Assembly (NCBI RefSeq): GCF_024448895.1
Contig: NZ_JAMOIC010000029.1
Location: 1-42,120 of the forward strand
Reading direction: 5' to 3'
DNA length: 42,120 nucleotides
Origin: Stutzerimonas stutzeri
Lineage (GTDB): Bacteria > Pseudomonadota > Gammaproteobacteria > Pseudomonadales > Pseudomonadaceae
In this document: positions 26,013 through 35,076 of the stretch, in pieces
Numbering within the stretch: position 1 is the stretch's first letter
Layout: each line of letters starts with the position of its first letter
Notes under the pieces: model-generated
The model's input: only the letters and a program-made list of their open reading frames with translations
Database searches by the model: none
Told to the model about the DNA's origin: nothing
Position numbers and translations under genes: made by a program

Positions 26013-27529
26013 CCGAGCCCAATTCAGAAATCCCCGTTGCTGATGTCTGCCTGTTGCTCGAGGGCACATGGCCCTATGTGCGCGGAGGCGTCTCCAGCTG
26101 GGTCAATCAGCTGATCCTCGGGCTACCAGAGTTCACCTTTTCGGTGTTCTTCATCGGCGGCCAGCGAGAGGCTTACGGCGAGCGCCAGTACAAGATTCCC
26201 CCAAACGTGGTGCACATCGAAGAGCATTTTCTGGAGTGTGCGTGGCGCCCCGGTGATGCTGTGGAGGTTGCCCGGAGCCGCGGTTCGCGCGACAGCATGC
26301 GGCAGATGCATCAATTCCTGCATCATCCCGACGACCCCAGCGTCGCGCAGGGCGAGGCAATCCTCGAGCTTCTTGCATCGGGGCGGCTCAGTCTCGAAGA
26401 CGTACTGCATAGCCGGTCCAGCTGGGAAGCGATTACCGATGGCTATACCCAACATTGCAGCGATCCTTCGTTCATCAATTACTTCTGGACGCTGCGCACC
26501 ATGCATGCGCCGTTGGTCATGCTCGCCCAGGCGGCAGCGCGACTACCACGGGCCAGAGCGCTGCATTCAATCTCGACCGGCTATGCCGGCTTGCTCGGCG
26601 CAATCCTGCAGAAGCGCTGGCAATGCCCCTATATGCTCAGCGAGCACGGCATCTATACCAAGGAGCGCAAGATAGACCTGGCGCAGGCGAGCTGGATATC
26701 CGAGGGGTCGGACGAGGCTTTGCGCACCGGCCTGGATACCGAGTTCAGCTACATCCGCAAGCTCTGGATCCGCTTCTTCGAGCGTATCGGGCTGCTCACC
26801 TATCGCGCAGCCAATACGATTATTTCTCTGTACGACGGCAACCGCCAACGGCAGATAGCCGATGGCGCCGACCCGGAGAAGACTCAAGTGATACCCAATG
26901 GGATCGCGATGGCTGCCTGGGGCGACGCTCTACAGCGCCGGCCGGCGGGCATTGCGCCGGTAGTCGGTCTGGTTGGTCGCGTTGTACCGATCAAGGACGT
27001 GAAGACCTTCATCCGCGCCATGCGGGGTGTGGTCAGCGCAATTCCTGATGCGGAAGGATGGATAGTGGGACCCGAGGAAGAGGATCGTGCCTATGCCGCT
27101 GAGTGTCGCAGCCTGGTGATCAGTCTGGGGCTCGAGGGCAAGGTGAAGTTTCTGGGCTTCCGTCAAATTCATGAGCTGCTGCCCAATCTCGGCCTGATGG
27201 TACTTACCTCGATCAGCGAGGCGCAGCCCCTGGTGATTCTCGAGGCATGGGCAGCCGGCACGCCCGTGGTGACCAGCGACGTAGGCTCATGTCGTGAGTT
27301 GATCGAAGGTGCGCCCGACGAAGAGCCGCCATTGGGCTGCGCGGGCGAGGTCGTCGCGATTGCCGATCCGCAGGCCACTTCACGCGCGATCGTCAGCTTG
27401 TTGAGTAGCCCGGAGCGCTGGCGAGCGGCTCAGGCGGTAGGTCTGCAGCGAGTCAACCGTTACTACACCGAAGCGATCATGCTCGACCGCTATCGCACGC
27501 TCTATCGCAACGCCAAGGGAGAAATCTGA
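26009..27529 (+). CDS. pelF: Pel glycosyltransferase PelF
   Basis: PelF is the cytoplasmic GT4-family glycosyltransferase that polymerises Pel from UDP-sugars. The 506-residue protein opens with VADVCLLLEGTWPYVRGGVSSWV (about 9-31, glycine-rich donor-side loop). It has the GT4 C-terminal motif EAQPLVILEAWAAGTPVVTSD near 405-425, containing the retaining-enzyme ExxxxxxxE pair. The GTG at 26009 is chosen because it forms a GTGA overlap with the pelE stop and gives a start M-T-E-P like the PAO1 protein. A TTG two codons earlier is the alternative. It ends one base before pelG. Confidence 0.96.
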   Translation: MTEPNSEIPVADVCLLLEGTWPYVRGGVSSWVNQLILGLPEFTFSVFFIGGQREAYGERQYKIPPNVVHIEEHFLECAWRPGDAVEVARSRGSRDSMRQMHQFLHHPDDPSVAQGEAILELLASGRLSLEDVLHSRSSWEAITDGYTQHCSDPSFINYFWTLRTMHAPLVMLAQAAARLPRARALHSISTGYAGLLGAILQKRWQCPYMLSEHGIYTKERKIDLAQASWISEGSDEALRTGLDTEFSYIRKLWIRFFERIGLLTYRAANTIISLYDGNRQRQIADGADPEKTQVIPNGIAMAAWGDALQRRPAGIAPVVGLVGRVVPIKDVKTFIRAMRGVVSAIPDAEGWIVGPEEEDRAYAAECRSLVISLGLEGKVKFLGFRQIHELLPNLGLMVLTSISEAQPLVILEAWAAGTPVVTSDVGSCRELIEGAPDEEPPLGCAGEVVAIADPQATSRAIVSLLSSPERWRAAQAVGLQRVNRYYTEAIMLDRYRTLYRNAKGEI

Positions 27530-27530
27530 C

Positions 27531-28901
27531 ATGGCCGGGATTGGCTTCGAGCTGCGCAAGATCCTCTCGCGTGATTCCTACACGGCCACGCTGAGAGCCT
27601 ATGTATATGCCGGTCTGATCAGCTCCGGCCCGTGGGTCCTGTCGATCATCAGTGTGATGTTGATCGGGGTGATGAGCCTGGGCGTCGTCGTACCTGAGTT
27701 TTTGATACGACAGTTCCTGGTAAGCGTGACCTATCTGATGGCCTCCTCACTGATCGTCACCGGCGGGGCGCAGTTGTTCTTCACCCGCTTCATTTCGGAT
27801 CGTTTGTTCGAAAAAAAGCAGGAGGTGATCCTGCCGAACCTGATCGGGATACTCCTGGTCACCACCGTTTCGTCTGGTGTGCTGGGCTTTGTCCTGCTCT
27901 GGCTGCTGTTCGACCAGCCATTTCTCTACCGTCTGCTGATGCTGGCGAACTTCGTGGTGCTCTGTAACCTGTGGCTCACCATCATTTTTCTGTCCGGCAT
28001 GAAAGCCTACAACCGCATCCTGCTGGTCATGGCGGCAGGCTATTCGCTCATGGTCCTGTGTTCATTCCTGCTGCGCTTTCTGAAACTTGAAGGGCTGCTG
28101 CTGAGCCTGCTGATCGGGCATGCCAGCCTGTTCTTCATGTTTTTGTTCGACATCTTGCGCGAGTACCCGGCCAGGCAACTGGTGGCGTTCGACTTCTTCA
28201 AGCGTAAACAGGTGTTCCTCAGCCTGCTGGTGACCGGGCTCTGCTACAACCTGGGAATCTGGATCGACAAGATCGTGTTCTGGTTCAACCCAAGCACGTC
28301 CAGCCAGGTTATCGGTCCTCTGCGGGCTTCGATGCTTTACGACCTGCCCATCTTTCTCGCTTACCTGGCCATCATTCCCGGAATGGCGGTGTTTCTGGTG
28401 CGAATCGAAACGGACTTCGCCGAGTGGTATGACCGTGTTTACTCGGCCATACGCGGCGGCGAGACCCTGCAGCATATCGGTCAGCTCAAGCAGCAGATGA
28501 TCCTGGCGGTACGCCAGGGGCTGCTGGAAATATGCAAGGTTCAGGGGCTGACCGTTGTGTTGCTTTTTCTCATCGCGCCGCAGCTGCTGTCGTGGCTGGG
28601 CATATCCGCTTACTACCTGCCGCTGTTCTACGTCGATCTGATCGGCGTCAGCATTCAGGTGGTGTTCATGGCGTTGCTCAACGTGTTCTTCTACTTGGAC
28701 AAGCGCCGGATCGTCCTGGAGCTTTGCCTGATCTTCGTATTGCTGAACGCTGTACTGACCGTCGTCAGCCAGCAGATGGGGCCAAGTTTCTTTGGCTATG
28801 GTTTCACGCTGTCGGTATTGGCCTGCGTACTGCTTGGGTTGGTTCGACTCGCCAACTCGCTGGAAGATCTTGAGTACGAGACGTTCATGCTGGGGCGTTG
28901 A
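27531..28901 (+). CDS. pelG: Pel inner-membrane transport protein PelG
   Basis: This 456-residue polytopic protein has about 12 hydrophobic segments and a short cytoplasmic start, MAGIGFELRKILSRDSY, highly typical of PelG. It belongs to the MOP flippase superfamily and is thought to carry Pel across the inner membrane together with PelD and PelE. It has the same length as in PAO1 by memory. GGGAG lies seven bases before the ATG. It is the last gene of the operon and converges on the YheT-like gene only 13 bases away; no clear terminator is visible between them. Confidence 0.95.
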   Translation: MAGIGFELRKILSRDSYTATLRAYVYAGLISSGPWVLSIISVMLIGVMSLGVVVPEFLIRQFLVSVTYLMASSLIVTGGAQLFFTRFISDRLFEKKQEVILPNLIGILLVTTVSSGVLGFVLLWLLFDQPFLYRLLMLANFVVLCNLWLTIIFLSGMKAYNRILLVMAAGYSLMVLCSFLLRFLKLEGLLLSLLIGHASLFFMFLFDILREYPARQLVAFDFFKRKQVFLSLLVTGLCYNLGIWIDKIVFWFNPSTSSQVIGPLRASMLYDLPIFLAYLAIIPGMAVFLVRIETDFAEWYDRVYSAIRGGETLQHIGQLKQQMILAVRQGLLEICKVQGLTVVLLFLIAPQLLSWLGISAYYLPLFYVDLIGVSIQVVFMALLNVFFYLDKRRIVLELCLIFVLLNAVLTVVSQQMGPSFFGYGFTLSVLACVLLGLVRLANSLEDLEYETFMLGR

Positions 28902-28914
28902 GCCGACTCGACCC

Positions 28915-29940
28915 TCAGATTGCCGGCTCCACCAACCACCCTGGTATCCGCCGCTCCAGGTAGTAGCGCGGTCGTACGGGCGAGCCTTCGACGAAGCCAA
29001 CATGGCCGCCGGTGCGGTGCAGTTCCAGCGTCGTGGTTGCCGACAGCTCGTCGAGCTCGGGGACGCTGTGGCGGAACACGAAGGGGTCGTCTTCGGCCTG
29101 GATGAGCAGGGTCGGAATGCGGATATCAGGCAGGAAGTAGCAGCTCGATGCGCGACGGTAATAGTCACTAGCGTCGGCGTAGCCATGCAGTGGAGCGGTG
29201 AAGCGGCCATCGAAATCCCAAAAGGTGCGCATGCCCTCCAGCGAGCCGAGGCGCTGGAGCGCCGACAGATGTTCGCCGGCGCCCTGCTGGGTAAACAGGC
29301 GTTGTTTGTCCTTAACGTAGGCCACCATCTCACGCATGAAGTGCGCTTGATAAACCCGTGAAAACCCGAGGCCAATGCGGTCCGCGCATTGGTCTAGCCG
29401 GTACGGCACCGACACCGCCACCGCTCGCTGCAACGGAGCCGCCTCGCCGGTTTCGCCGAGATATTTGAGCAATACATTGCCACCCAGCGAGTAGCCCACC
29501 GCATAGAGCGGAGCCAACGGCCGGGCGCTCTGCAGATGGGCGATCACTTCCGTCAGGTCGTCGCTGGCGCCTGAGTGATAGGCGCGGGGGAGTAGATTCG
29601 GCTCGCCGGAGCAGCCACGCCAATTGATCGCGACGCTCGCCCAGTTGCGTGCTGCCAACTGATTCTGCAGGCCCAGCACATAATGCGAGCTGGACGAGCC
29701 GGTAAGACCATGCAGGACCAGAACCAACGGCGTCCGGGGTTCGTGCGGGCCGTGCCAGTCGAGGTCGATGAAGTCGCCATCGGCCAGCCATAGGCGCTCC
29801 CGACGACGGTCGAGCTTGAGTGCTCTTCTGAGAAACGGATTCCAGAGCGTTTGCAGATGGCCGCCTGGCAGCCACCGGGCCGGCACGAATGGATCTCGGC
29901 TGGAGGCTTCAACAAGCGGGTCGGGAAGGGTGACGGACAC
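28915..29940 (-). CDS. YheT-type alpha/beta hydrolase
   Basis: This 341-residue cytoplasmic alpha/beta hydrolase belongs to the YheT/AB-hydrolase-4 family. WLPGGHLQTLW near the N-terminus is the family opening. LVLHGLTGSSSSHY forms the oxyanion region, YSLGGNVLLKY holds the nucleophile serine, and an Asp (AEDDPF) and a His (TGGHVGFVEG) complete the triad. The natural substrate is unknown; esterase activity is likely. The GTG at 29940 with GGGG upstream is chosen. An in-frame TTG at 29997 would add 19 unconserved residues and is also possible. It follows rsmD on the same strand. Confidence 0.87.
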   Translation of the reverse strand: MSVTLPDPLVEASSRDPFVPARWLPGGHLQTLWNPFLRRALKLDRRRERLWLADGDFIDLDWHGPHEPRTPLVLVLHGLTGSSSSHYVLGLQNQLAARNWASVAINWRGCSGEPNLLPRAYHSGASDDLTEVIAHLQSARPLAPLYAVGYSLGGNVLLKYLGETGEAAPLQRAVAVSVPYRLDQCADRIGLGFSRVYQAHFMREMVAYVKDKQRLFTQQGAGEHLSALQRLGSLEGMRTFWDFDGRFTAPLHGYADASDYYRRASSCYFLPDIRIPTLLIQAEDDPFVFRHSVPELDELSATTTLELHRTGGHVGFVEGSPVRPRYYLERRIPGWLVEPAI

Positions 29941-30015
29941 TGGACGGCCCCATTGATTACTTGCTTCGGCGGTCTGTGGCCCGGCGGGCGTTTTCAATCC
30001 GCACGCCGCCGGGGC

Positions 30016-30621
30016 CTACGCCTCAGCGCTGCGCTCCCACAAGGCATAGTGCACTTTTCCAGCCTGCTTCTCGCGATGCAGGCGCCAGTTGCCCGGCAGG
30101 CCAAGGCCCGAGGGCACCGTTTCGCTCTCGGTGTAGATCCAGGCGTGCTTGGCCAGCCAGCCCTTTGTCTCAAGAAGCTCGCAAGTCGGTTGCAGCAGGT
30201 TCTTGTTGAACGGGGGATCGAGAAAGACCAAGTCGAATGCTGTTGGCGATTGGGTTTCCAGATAGCGCAGCGCATCGCTCTGCAGCAGTTGGCCCTGCCC
30301 GCACTTGAGCGTGTCGAGATGCTTACGCAGGCTGGCGATGGCATTGGCATTCACATCCAGCGCCAAGGCCATGCTCGCGCCCCGTGAAAGGGCTTCGAGA
30401 TACAGCGCACCGCTGCCGGTATAGGGGTCGAACACTCTGGCGCCGGACATATAGGGTGCGAGCCAGTTGAACAGCGTTTCCCGCACCCGATCAGGCGTCG
30501 GCCGCAGACCTTCGGCATCCGGGAAATCGAATCGCCGGCTGCGCCATTCACCACCAATGATGCGTAGCTGGCCCTGGCCACCGTGATTGTTGGAGGAAGG
30601 TCTGATAGGAGGGTTGGCCAT
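30016..30621 (-). CDS. rsmD: 16S rRNA m2G966 methyltransferase
   Basis: RsmD methylates G966 of 16S rRNA in the assembled 30S subunit. The 201-residue protein shows the early segment LRIIGGEWRSRRFDFP, the PTPDRVRETLFNWL motif, the SAM-binding DPYTGSGALYLEALSRGA and the catalytic LDPPFNKN. The ATG at 30621 overlaps the stop codon of the M16 lipoprotein gene in a TGATG junction, which indicates translational coupling. In Pseudomonas rsmD is usually next to these proteases and ftsY. Confidence 0.95.
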   Translation of the reverse strand: MANPPIRPSSNNHGGQGQLRIIGGEWRSRRFDFPDAEGLRPTPDRVRETLFNWLAPYMSGARVFDPYTGSGALYLEALSRGASMALALDVNANAIASLRKHLDTLKCGQGQLLQSDALRYLETQSPTAFDLVFLDPPFNKNLLQPTCELLETKGWLAKHAWIYTESETVPSGLGLPGNWRLHREKQAGKVHYALWERSAEA

Positions 30622-32162
30622 CAATGCTCCGGAACGCTGCTGGGTTGCTCTAGAGGCTTCTCGCTCGGCGGCGGCAAGAGTTTCTGCTCGACTTTCGGAC
30701 CGGCAGTGACGATCACGAATCCGTCAGCGCTGAGGTGCTTGTTCATCGCCTCCTTGACCTGTTCGACCGACTGCGCCTGGACCTGTTGCATGAAATCTTC
30801 GAGGTAGGTCAGCGGCAGGTTGTAGAAGCCAATGCTGCCTAGCTGCCCGACAATGTCGGAATTGCTGGCGGTCGAGAGCGGGAAGCTGCCGGCGATCTCG
30901 CGCTTGCTGCGATCCAGCTCGGCCTGGGTCGGGCCTTTTTCCAAGAACTCGCTGACCAATTGTTGAACCAGCGCCAGCGTCGCTTCGGAGAGGTCGGCGC
31001 GGGTCTGCAGGTTGATCATGAACGGACCATTGGTCTGCATCGGGCTGAAGCCGGAATAAATGCCGTAGGTGAGCCCACGCTTTTCCCGTACTTCTTCCAT
31101 CAAGCGTGTGCCGAAGCCACCGCCCCCCAGAATCTGGTTGCCCAGGTAGAGCGCGGCATAATCCGGGTCACCCCGCGGGATGCCCAGTTGCGCCAGCATC
31201 AGGTGGGTCTGGTTGGACGGGAATTCGATATGTTGCTGGCCCGCCGTGGGCGCACCCGGTGCAGGCGGCGCGGACAGCGCGGCACCCTGCGGCAATGCGC
31301 TGGAGACCCGTTCTGCAATCGCCTCGGCCTGCGCGCGGTCGAGATCACCAACCAGGGCGATCACCGCATTGCCAGCGGTATATGCCTTGCCATGAAAGTC
31401 GCGTAGCTGGGCGACGCCGATGCCAGGGATGGTGTCGGCGGTGCCTTCGCTGGGGTGCGCGTAAGGGTGATCCTGGTAAAGGTGCTCGAACAGTTCAAGA
31501 CTGGCCAGCTTTCCCGGATTCTGCTTCTGGAATTCGAAGCCCGCGAGCACCTGATTCTTGATGCGCTGCAGTGCATCTTCCGGGAAGGTCGGCTGGCCAA
31601 CCACCTGGCTGAACAGCTCCAGGGCTTGGTCGCGCTTGTCCTGCTCGCTCAGGCTGCGCAGGCTGGCGACCGCCATATCGCGATAGGAGCCGTTGCCGAA
31701 TTCGGCGCCAAGCCCTTCGAAGCCCTGGGCGATGGCCGTTACATCCTTGCCTTCAATACCTTCGTTGAGCATCGCGTTGGTCAACATGGCTACGCCGGGA
31801 ACGTCACCGTCCTGGCTGCTGCCGGCGGCGAACGTCAGGCGCAGATCGAACATCGGCAACTGGCGTGCCTCGACGAACAGCACTCGAGCACCGCCTTCGG
31901 TCTGCCAACTCTGGATGTCCAGCTCGCGTCGGGCCAGCGGCTGATCGCCAAGCTCGGCCAAGGATTCCAGGCGAGCCGCTTCGGCATTCTTTGCATTGGC
32001 AATGGCTTGTCCGGACTCGCCGGGTGTTGCGACGGTGCCAGCGGCGGGCGTGGGGAGGGCGGTAGCCGTCTCGCCGGTGTCGGCGTCACAGGCGGCGATG
32101 CCCAGGCAGGACGCCATGACCAGGCCGAGCAGGCCGCAACGCAACAGATTGCGATCACTCAT
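30621..32162 (-). CDS. M16-family peptidase-like lipoprotein lacking the zinc motif
   Basis: This 513-residue M16 (pitrilysin-type) protein carries an N-terminal lipoprotein signal ending IAAC (Cys25), so it should be membrane-anchored in the periplasm. The usual HxxEH is replaced by sequence around NAMLNEGIEG, so it cannot bind zinc. The Arg-Tyr pair that helps substrate binding is present in EEVREKRGLTYGIYSG. This is the pattern of the non-catalytic partner of a heterodimeric M16B protease, and the catalytic partner is the gene just upstream. The ATG at 32162 overlaps that gene's end by eight bases (ATGAGTGA). Confidence 0.9.
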   Translation of the reverse strand: MSDRNLLRCGLLGLVMASCLGIAACDADTGETATALPTPAAGTVATPGESGQAIANAKNAEAARLESLAELGDQPLARRELDIQSWQTEGGARVLFVEARQLPMFDLRLTFAAGSSQDGDVPGVAMLTNAMLNEGIEGKDVTAIAQGFEGLGAEFGNGSYRDMAVASLRSLSEQDKRDQALELFSQVVGQPTFPEDALQRIKNQVLAGFEFQKQNPGKLASLELFEHLYQDHPYAHPSEGTADTIPGIGVAQLRDFHGKAYTAGNAVIALVGDLDRAQAEAIAERVSSALPQGAALSAPPAPGAPTAGQQHIEFPSNQTHLMLAQLGIPRGDPDYAALYLGNQILGGGGFGTRLMEEVREKRGLTYGIYSGFSPMQTNGPFMINLQTRADLSEATLALVQQLVSEFLEKGPTQAELDRSKREIAGSFPLSTASNSDIVGQLGSIGFYNLPLTYLEDFMQQVQAQSVEQVKEAMNKHLSADGFVIVTAGPKVEQKLLPPPSEKPLEQPSSVPEH

Positions 32163-33507
32163 CGCTGGACTCCTCGGGCAGGACATGGGCAACGCTCATT
32201 CGCGAGCGCGTGAAATAGGTTCGAGCGGCTTGCTGAATATCGTCCGGGGTTACTGCTTCGAGGGCGCTGAGTTCTTCATCCATCAGGCGCCAGGACAGGC
32301 CGACGGTCTCTAGCTGACCGATGGTCGTGGCCTGCTGGGTGATGGAATCGCGCTCGTACACCAGGCCTGCAATGACCTGGGCGCGGACGCGCTCCAGCTC
32401 TTCCTCGGACGGCGCAGTCTGCTTGAGCTTGTCCAGTTCTTGCCAGAGGCCTGTTTCAACCTCTTCCAGGGTCCGGCCTTTCTGCATGTTGGGCGCGGCG
32501 CTGAGAGCGAACAGGGTGTCGCCTCGGGCGTAGGCGTTGTACCAGGCCGAGGCGCTGGTCACCAGCTCTTCGCCGCGCTCGAGTTGCTGCGGCAGACGGG
32601 CGCTGTAGCCGCCATCGAGCAGGGCGCTGATCAGGCGCAGGGCGTGGATCTGCCGCGGGCTGTCCGATGTGGCCAGGCTGGGCGTGTTGAACGCCATGAT
32701 CAGGCTCGGAACCTGGGTCTTCACATGCAGCTTCAGGCGCCGCTCGCCGGGCTCTTCAAGCTCCATCGGCCGTTTGGCGCTGGGTACCGCGCGGCTTTTG
32801 ATCGGGCCGAAATAACGTTCAGCCAGTTTGCGTACCTCGTCGAGCGTGACATCGCCAACAACTACCAGAGTGGCGTTGTTGGGCGTGTACCAGGACTGAT
32901 ACCAGCTGCGCAGCTCCTCGATGGTCATTCGGTCGAGGTCGGCCATCCAGCCAATGGTCGGGGTGTGGTAACCGCTGGCCGGGTAGGCCATGGCCTTGAA
33001 GCGCTCATAGGCGAGGGCGCTCGGCTTGTCATCGGTACGAAGCCTGCGCTCCTCCTTGATGACCTCGATTTCGCGAGCGAACTCGTCGCCCGGGAGCTTG
33101 AGGCTGGCGAGACGATCGGCTTCCAGCTCGAAAGCAACTGCCAGGCGATCACGCGCCAAGACCTGGTAATAGGCCGTGTAATCGTCGCTGGTAAAGGCAT
33201 TCTCTTCCGCGCCGAGTTCGCGAAGGATGCGGGAGGCTTCACCCGCGTCGAGCTTGCGGCTGCCCTTGAACATCATGTGCTCGAGGGCATGAGATAACCC
33301 GGTTTGGCCGGGCGACTCATAGCTGGAGCCAACCTTGTACCAGAGCTGCGACACCACGACCGGGGCGCGGTGATCTTCGCGGACGATGACCTTGAGGCCG
33401 TTGTCCAGGACGAATTCGTGAGTTGGCTGTGGCTCGGCCGCAATGACAAACGGTAAATACAGAGCGCCGATTAAGAGGGCCGCGGCGCGGCGTAGCATCA
33501 GGGGCAT
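32155..33507 (-). CDS. M16-family zinc metallopeptidase, periplasmic
   Basis: This 450-residue M16 peptidase has a Sec signal peptide (residues 1-24, ending VIAA|EP). The inverted zinc motif His73-x-x-Glu76-His77 sits in LSHALEHMMF. A third ligand, Glu152 or Glu153, lies in VIKEERR at the expected distance of about 75 residues. It should be the active subunit paired with the downstream lipoprotein. The start at 33507 gives a normal signal peptide; a longer frame to 33600 lacks support. It is divergent from ftsY, with a spacer of about 230 bases. Confidence 0.9.
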   Translation of the reverse strand: MPLMLRRAAALLIGALYLPFVIAAEPQPTHEFVLDNGLKVIVREDHRAPVVVSQLWYKVGSSYESPGQTGLSHALEHMMFKGSRKLDAGEASRILRELGAEENAFTSDDYTAYYQVLARDRLAVAFELEADRLASLKLPGDEFAREIEVIKEERRLRTDDKPSALAYERFKAMAYPASGYHTPTIGWMADLDRMTIEELRSWYQSWYTPNNATLVVVGDVTLDEVRKLAERYFGPIKSRAVPSAKRPMELEEPGERRLKLHVKTQVPSLIMAFNTPSLATSDSPRQIHALRLISALLDGGYSARLPQQLERGEELVTSASAWYNAYARGDTLFALSAAPNMQKGRTLEEVETGLWQELDKLKQTAPSEEELERVRAQVIAGLVYERDSITQQATTIGQLETVGLSWRLMDEELSALEAVTPDDIQQAARTYFTRSRMSVAHVLPEESSDE

Positions 33508-33674
33508 ATTCAGGGCTCGTTCAAGGATGAATTCCGCCACGGCGACGTCGGCAGGCGGGAACACGCAGGGCATGGTACTGGGGTGTCGGTGTGAGGGCAA
33601 AGCGGCGCAGCGCCATTTACGGCCGGCTCATGACGCGGGGATGAGCGCGCTTAGCGAAGGCGGTTGCGCAGTGC

Positions 33675-33680
33675 TAGGAT
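33675..33680 (+). promoter_or_regulatory. Possible -10 element for ftsY
   Basis: TAGGAT lies 61 bases upstream of the ftsY start in the spacer shared with the divergent M16 gene. The -35 region is poor, so this is a weak call. Confidence 0.3.
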
Positions 33681-33741
33681 AGCCCCCGTCTGGCTGGCGG
33701 CGTGGCCGCTGGCGTTTCGCCCTCTTGAGAAAATCTTCTCC

Positions 33742-35076
33742 ATGTTTGGTTCCAACGACGATAAGAAGACGCCGGCCGAGGCTGGCGAAAAGAAAGGCTT
33801 GTTCGGTTGGTTGCGCAAAAAGCCGCAGGCCCCGGCAGCCGAGCCACCGCCTGCCGAGCCGCTGGAAGACAGCCAGCCGTTCGCTGACGAGCCTGATGCC
33901 CTGATTCCCGACACTCAGCCAACCGAAGAGGCTCCGCGCGCCGAGTCTGTTTCAGCTGAGCCTGCAACCGAACCCGAACCCGAACCCGAACCCGAGCTAG
34001 CACCGGCCCTCTATGCCGAGCCTGAACCGGAGCCCGCACCGGAACTCGTTCAGCCCACCGAAGAACCTGAAGCGCCGGCTTTGGCTGAGATCGCCGTGGA
34101 GCCTGCGCCCAGTGCGCCAGAGGCTCCGGCAAAACTCGGCTTTTTCGCCCGACTCAAGCAGGGCCTGTCGAAGACCAGTGCCAGCATCGGCGAAGGCATG
34201 GCCAGCCTGTTCCTGGGCAAGAAGGCCATCGACGATGAACTGCTCGATGAGCTGGAGACGCGTCTGTTGACGGCGGATGTCGGCGTCGAGGCCACCACGG
34301 CGATCATGCAGAACCTCGCTCGCCGCGTGTCTCGCAAGGAGCTGGCCGACAGCGGCGCTCTTTACAAGGCGCTGCAGGAAGAGCTGGCCAGCCTGCTCAA
34401 GCCGGTCGAGCAGCCGCTGGTGATAGACAGCAGCAAGCGCCCATTCGTGATTCTTGTGGTTGGCGTCAACGGCGTTGGCAAGACCACTACCATCGGCAAG
34501 CTGGCGAAGAAACTGCAGCTCGAAGGCAAGAAAGTGATGCTGGCCGCCGGCGATACCTTCCGCGCGGCTGCCGTCGAGCAGCTGCAGGTTTGGGGCGAGC
34601 GCAACAACATCGCAGTGATCGCGCAGCATACTGGCGCCGATTCCGCCTCGGTGATCTTCGATGCGGTGCAGGCAGCCAAAGCCCGTGGCATCGACGTGCT
34701 GATCGCCGACACGGCAGGCCGACTCCACACCAAAGACAACCTGATGGAAGAGCTGAAGAAGGTCCGGCGGGTCATGGGCAAGCTAGACGATAGTGCGCCG
34801 CATGAGGTGTTGCTGGTACTTGATGCCGGAACCGGGCAGAACGCGATCAACCAGACTAAACAGTTCAACCAGTCGGTCGAACTCACCGGGTTGGTGCTGA
34901 CCAAGCTCGACGGCACTGCCAAAGGCGGGGTGATCTTCGCGCTGGCCAAGCAGTTCGGCACACCGATCCGCTATATCGGCGTAGGTGAGGGCATCGACGA
35001 CCTGCGCGCGTTCGAGGCGAATGCGTTCGTCGATGCGCTGTTCGCCGAGAAAGGGGCGGGCGGAGCCTCGTCATGA
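33742..35076 (+). CDS. ftsY: Signal recognition particle receptor FtsY
   Basis: FtsY is the SRP receptor GTPase that docks ribosome-nascent chain complexes at the inner membrane. The 444-residue protein has an acidic, proline-rich A domain (about 20-130) with tandem Glu-Pro repeats. The helical N domain and the GTPase G domain follow, with GVNGVGKTTT near 240, DTFRAAAVEQL, DTAGR and TKLDG in order. The ATG at 33742 (M-F-G-S-N) fits family N-termini, and a longer frame from 33664 would run across the likely promoter. It overlaps ftsE by four bases (ATGA). Confidence 0.97.
   Translation: MFGSNDDKKTPAEAGEKKGLFGWLRKKPQAPAAEPPPAEPLEDSQPFADEPDALIPDTQPTEEAPRAESVSAEPATEPEPEPEPELAPALYAEPEPEPAPELVQPTEEPEAPALAEIAVEPAPSAPEAPAKLGFFARLKQGLSKTSASIGEGMASLFLGKKAIDDELLDELETRLLTADVGVEATTAIMQNLARRVSRKELADSGALYKALQEELASLLKPVEQPLVIDSSKRPFVILVVGVNGVGKTTTIGKLAKKLQLEGKKVMLAAGDTFRAAAVEQLQVWGERNNIAVIAQHTGADSASVIFDAVQAAKARGIDVLIADTAGRLHTKDNLMEELKKVRRVMGKLDDSAPHEVLLVLDAGTGQNAINQTKQFNQSVELTGLVLTKLDGTAKGGVIFALAKQFGTPIRYIGVGEGIDDLRAFEANAFVDALFAEKGAGGASS
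33969..33996 (+). repeat. Hexanucleotide tandem repeat in ftsY
   Basis: The unit GAACCC is repeated about four to five times and encodes a Glu-Pro run in the acidic A domain. A second, less regular Glu-Pro stretch follows at about 34017-34044. A six-base unit keeps the frame when copies are gained or lost. Confidence 0.7.
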
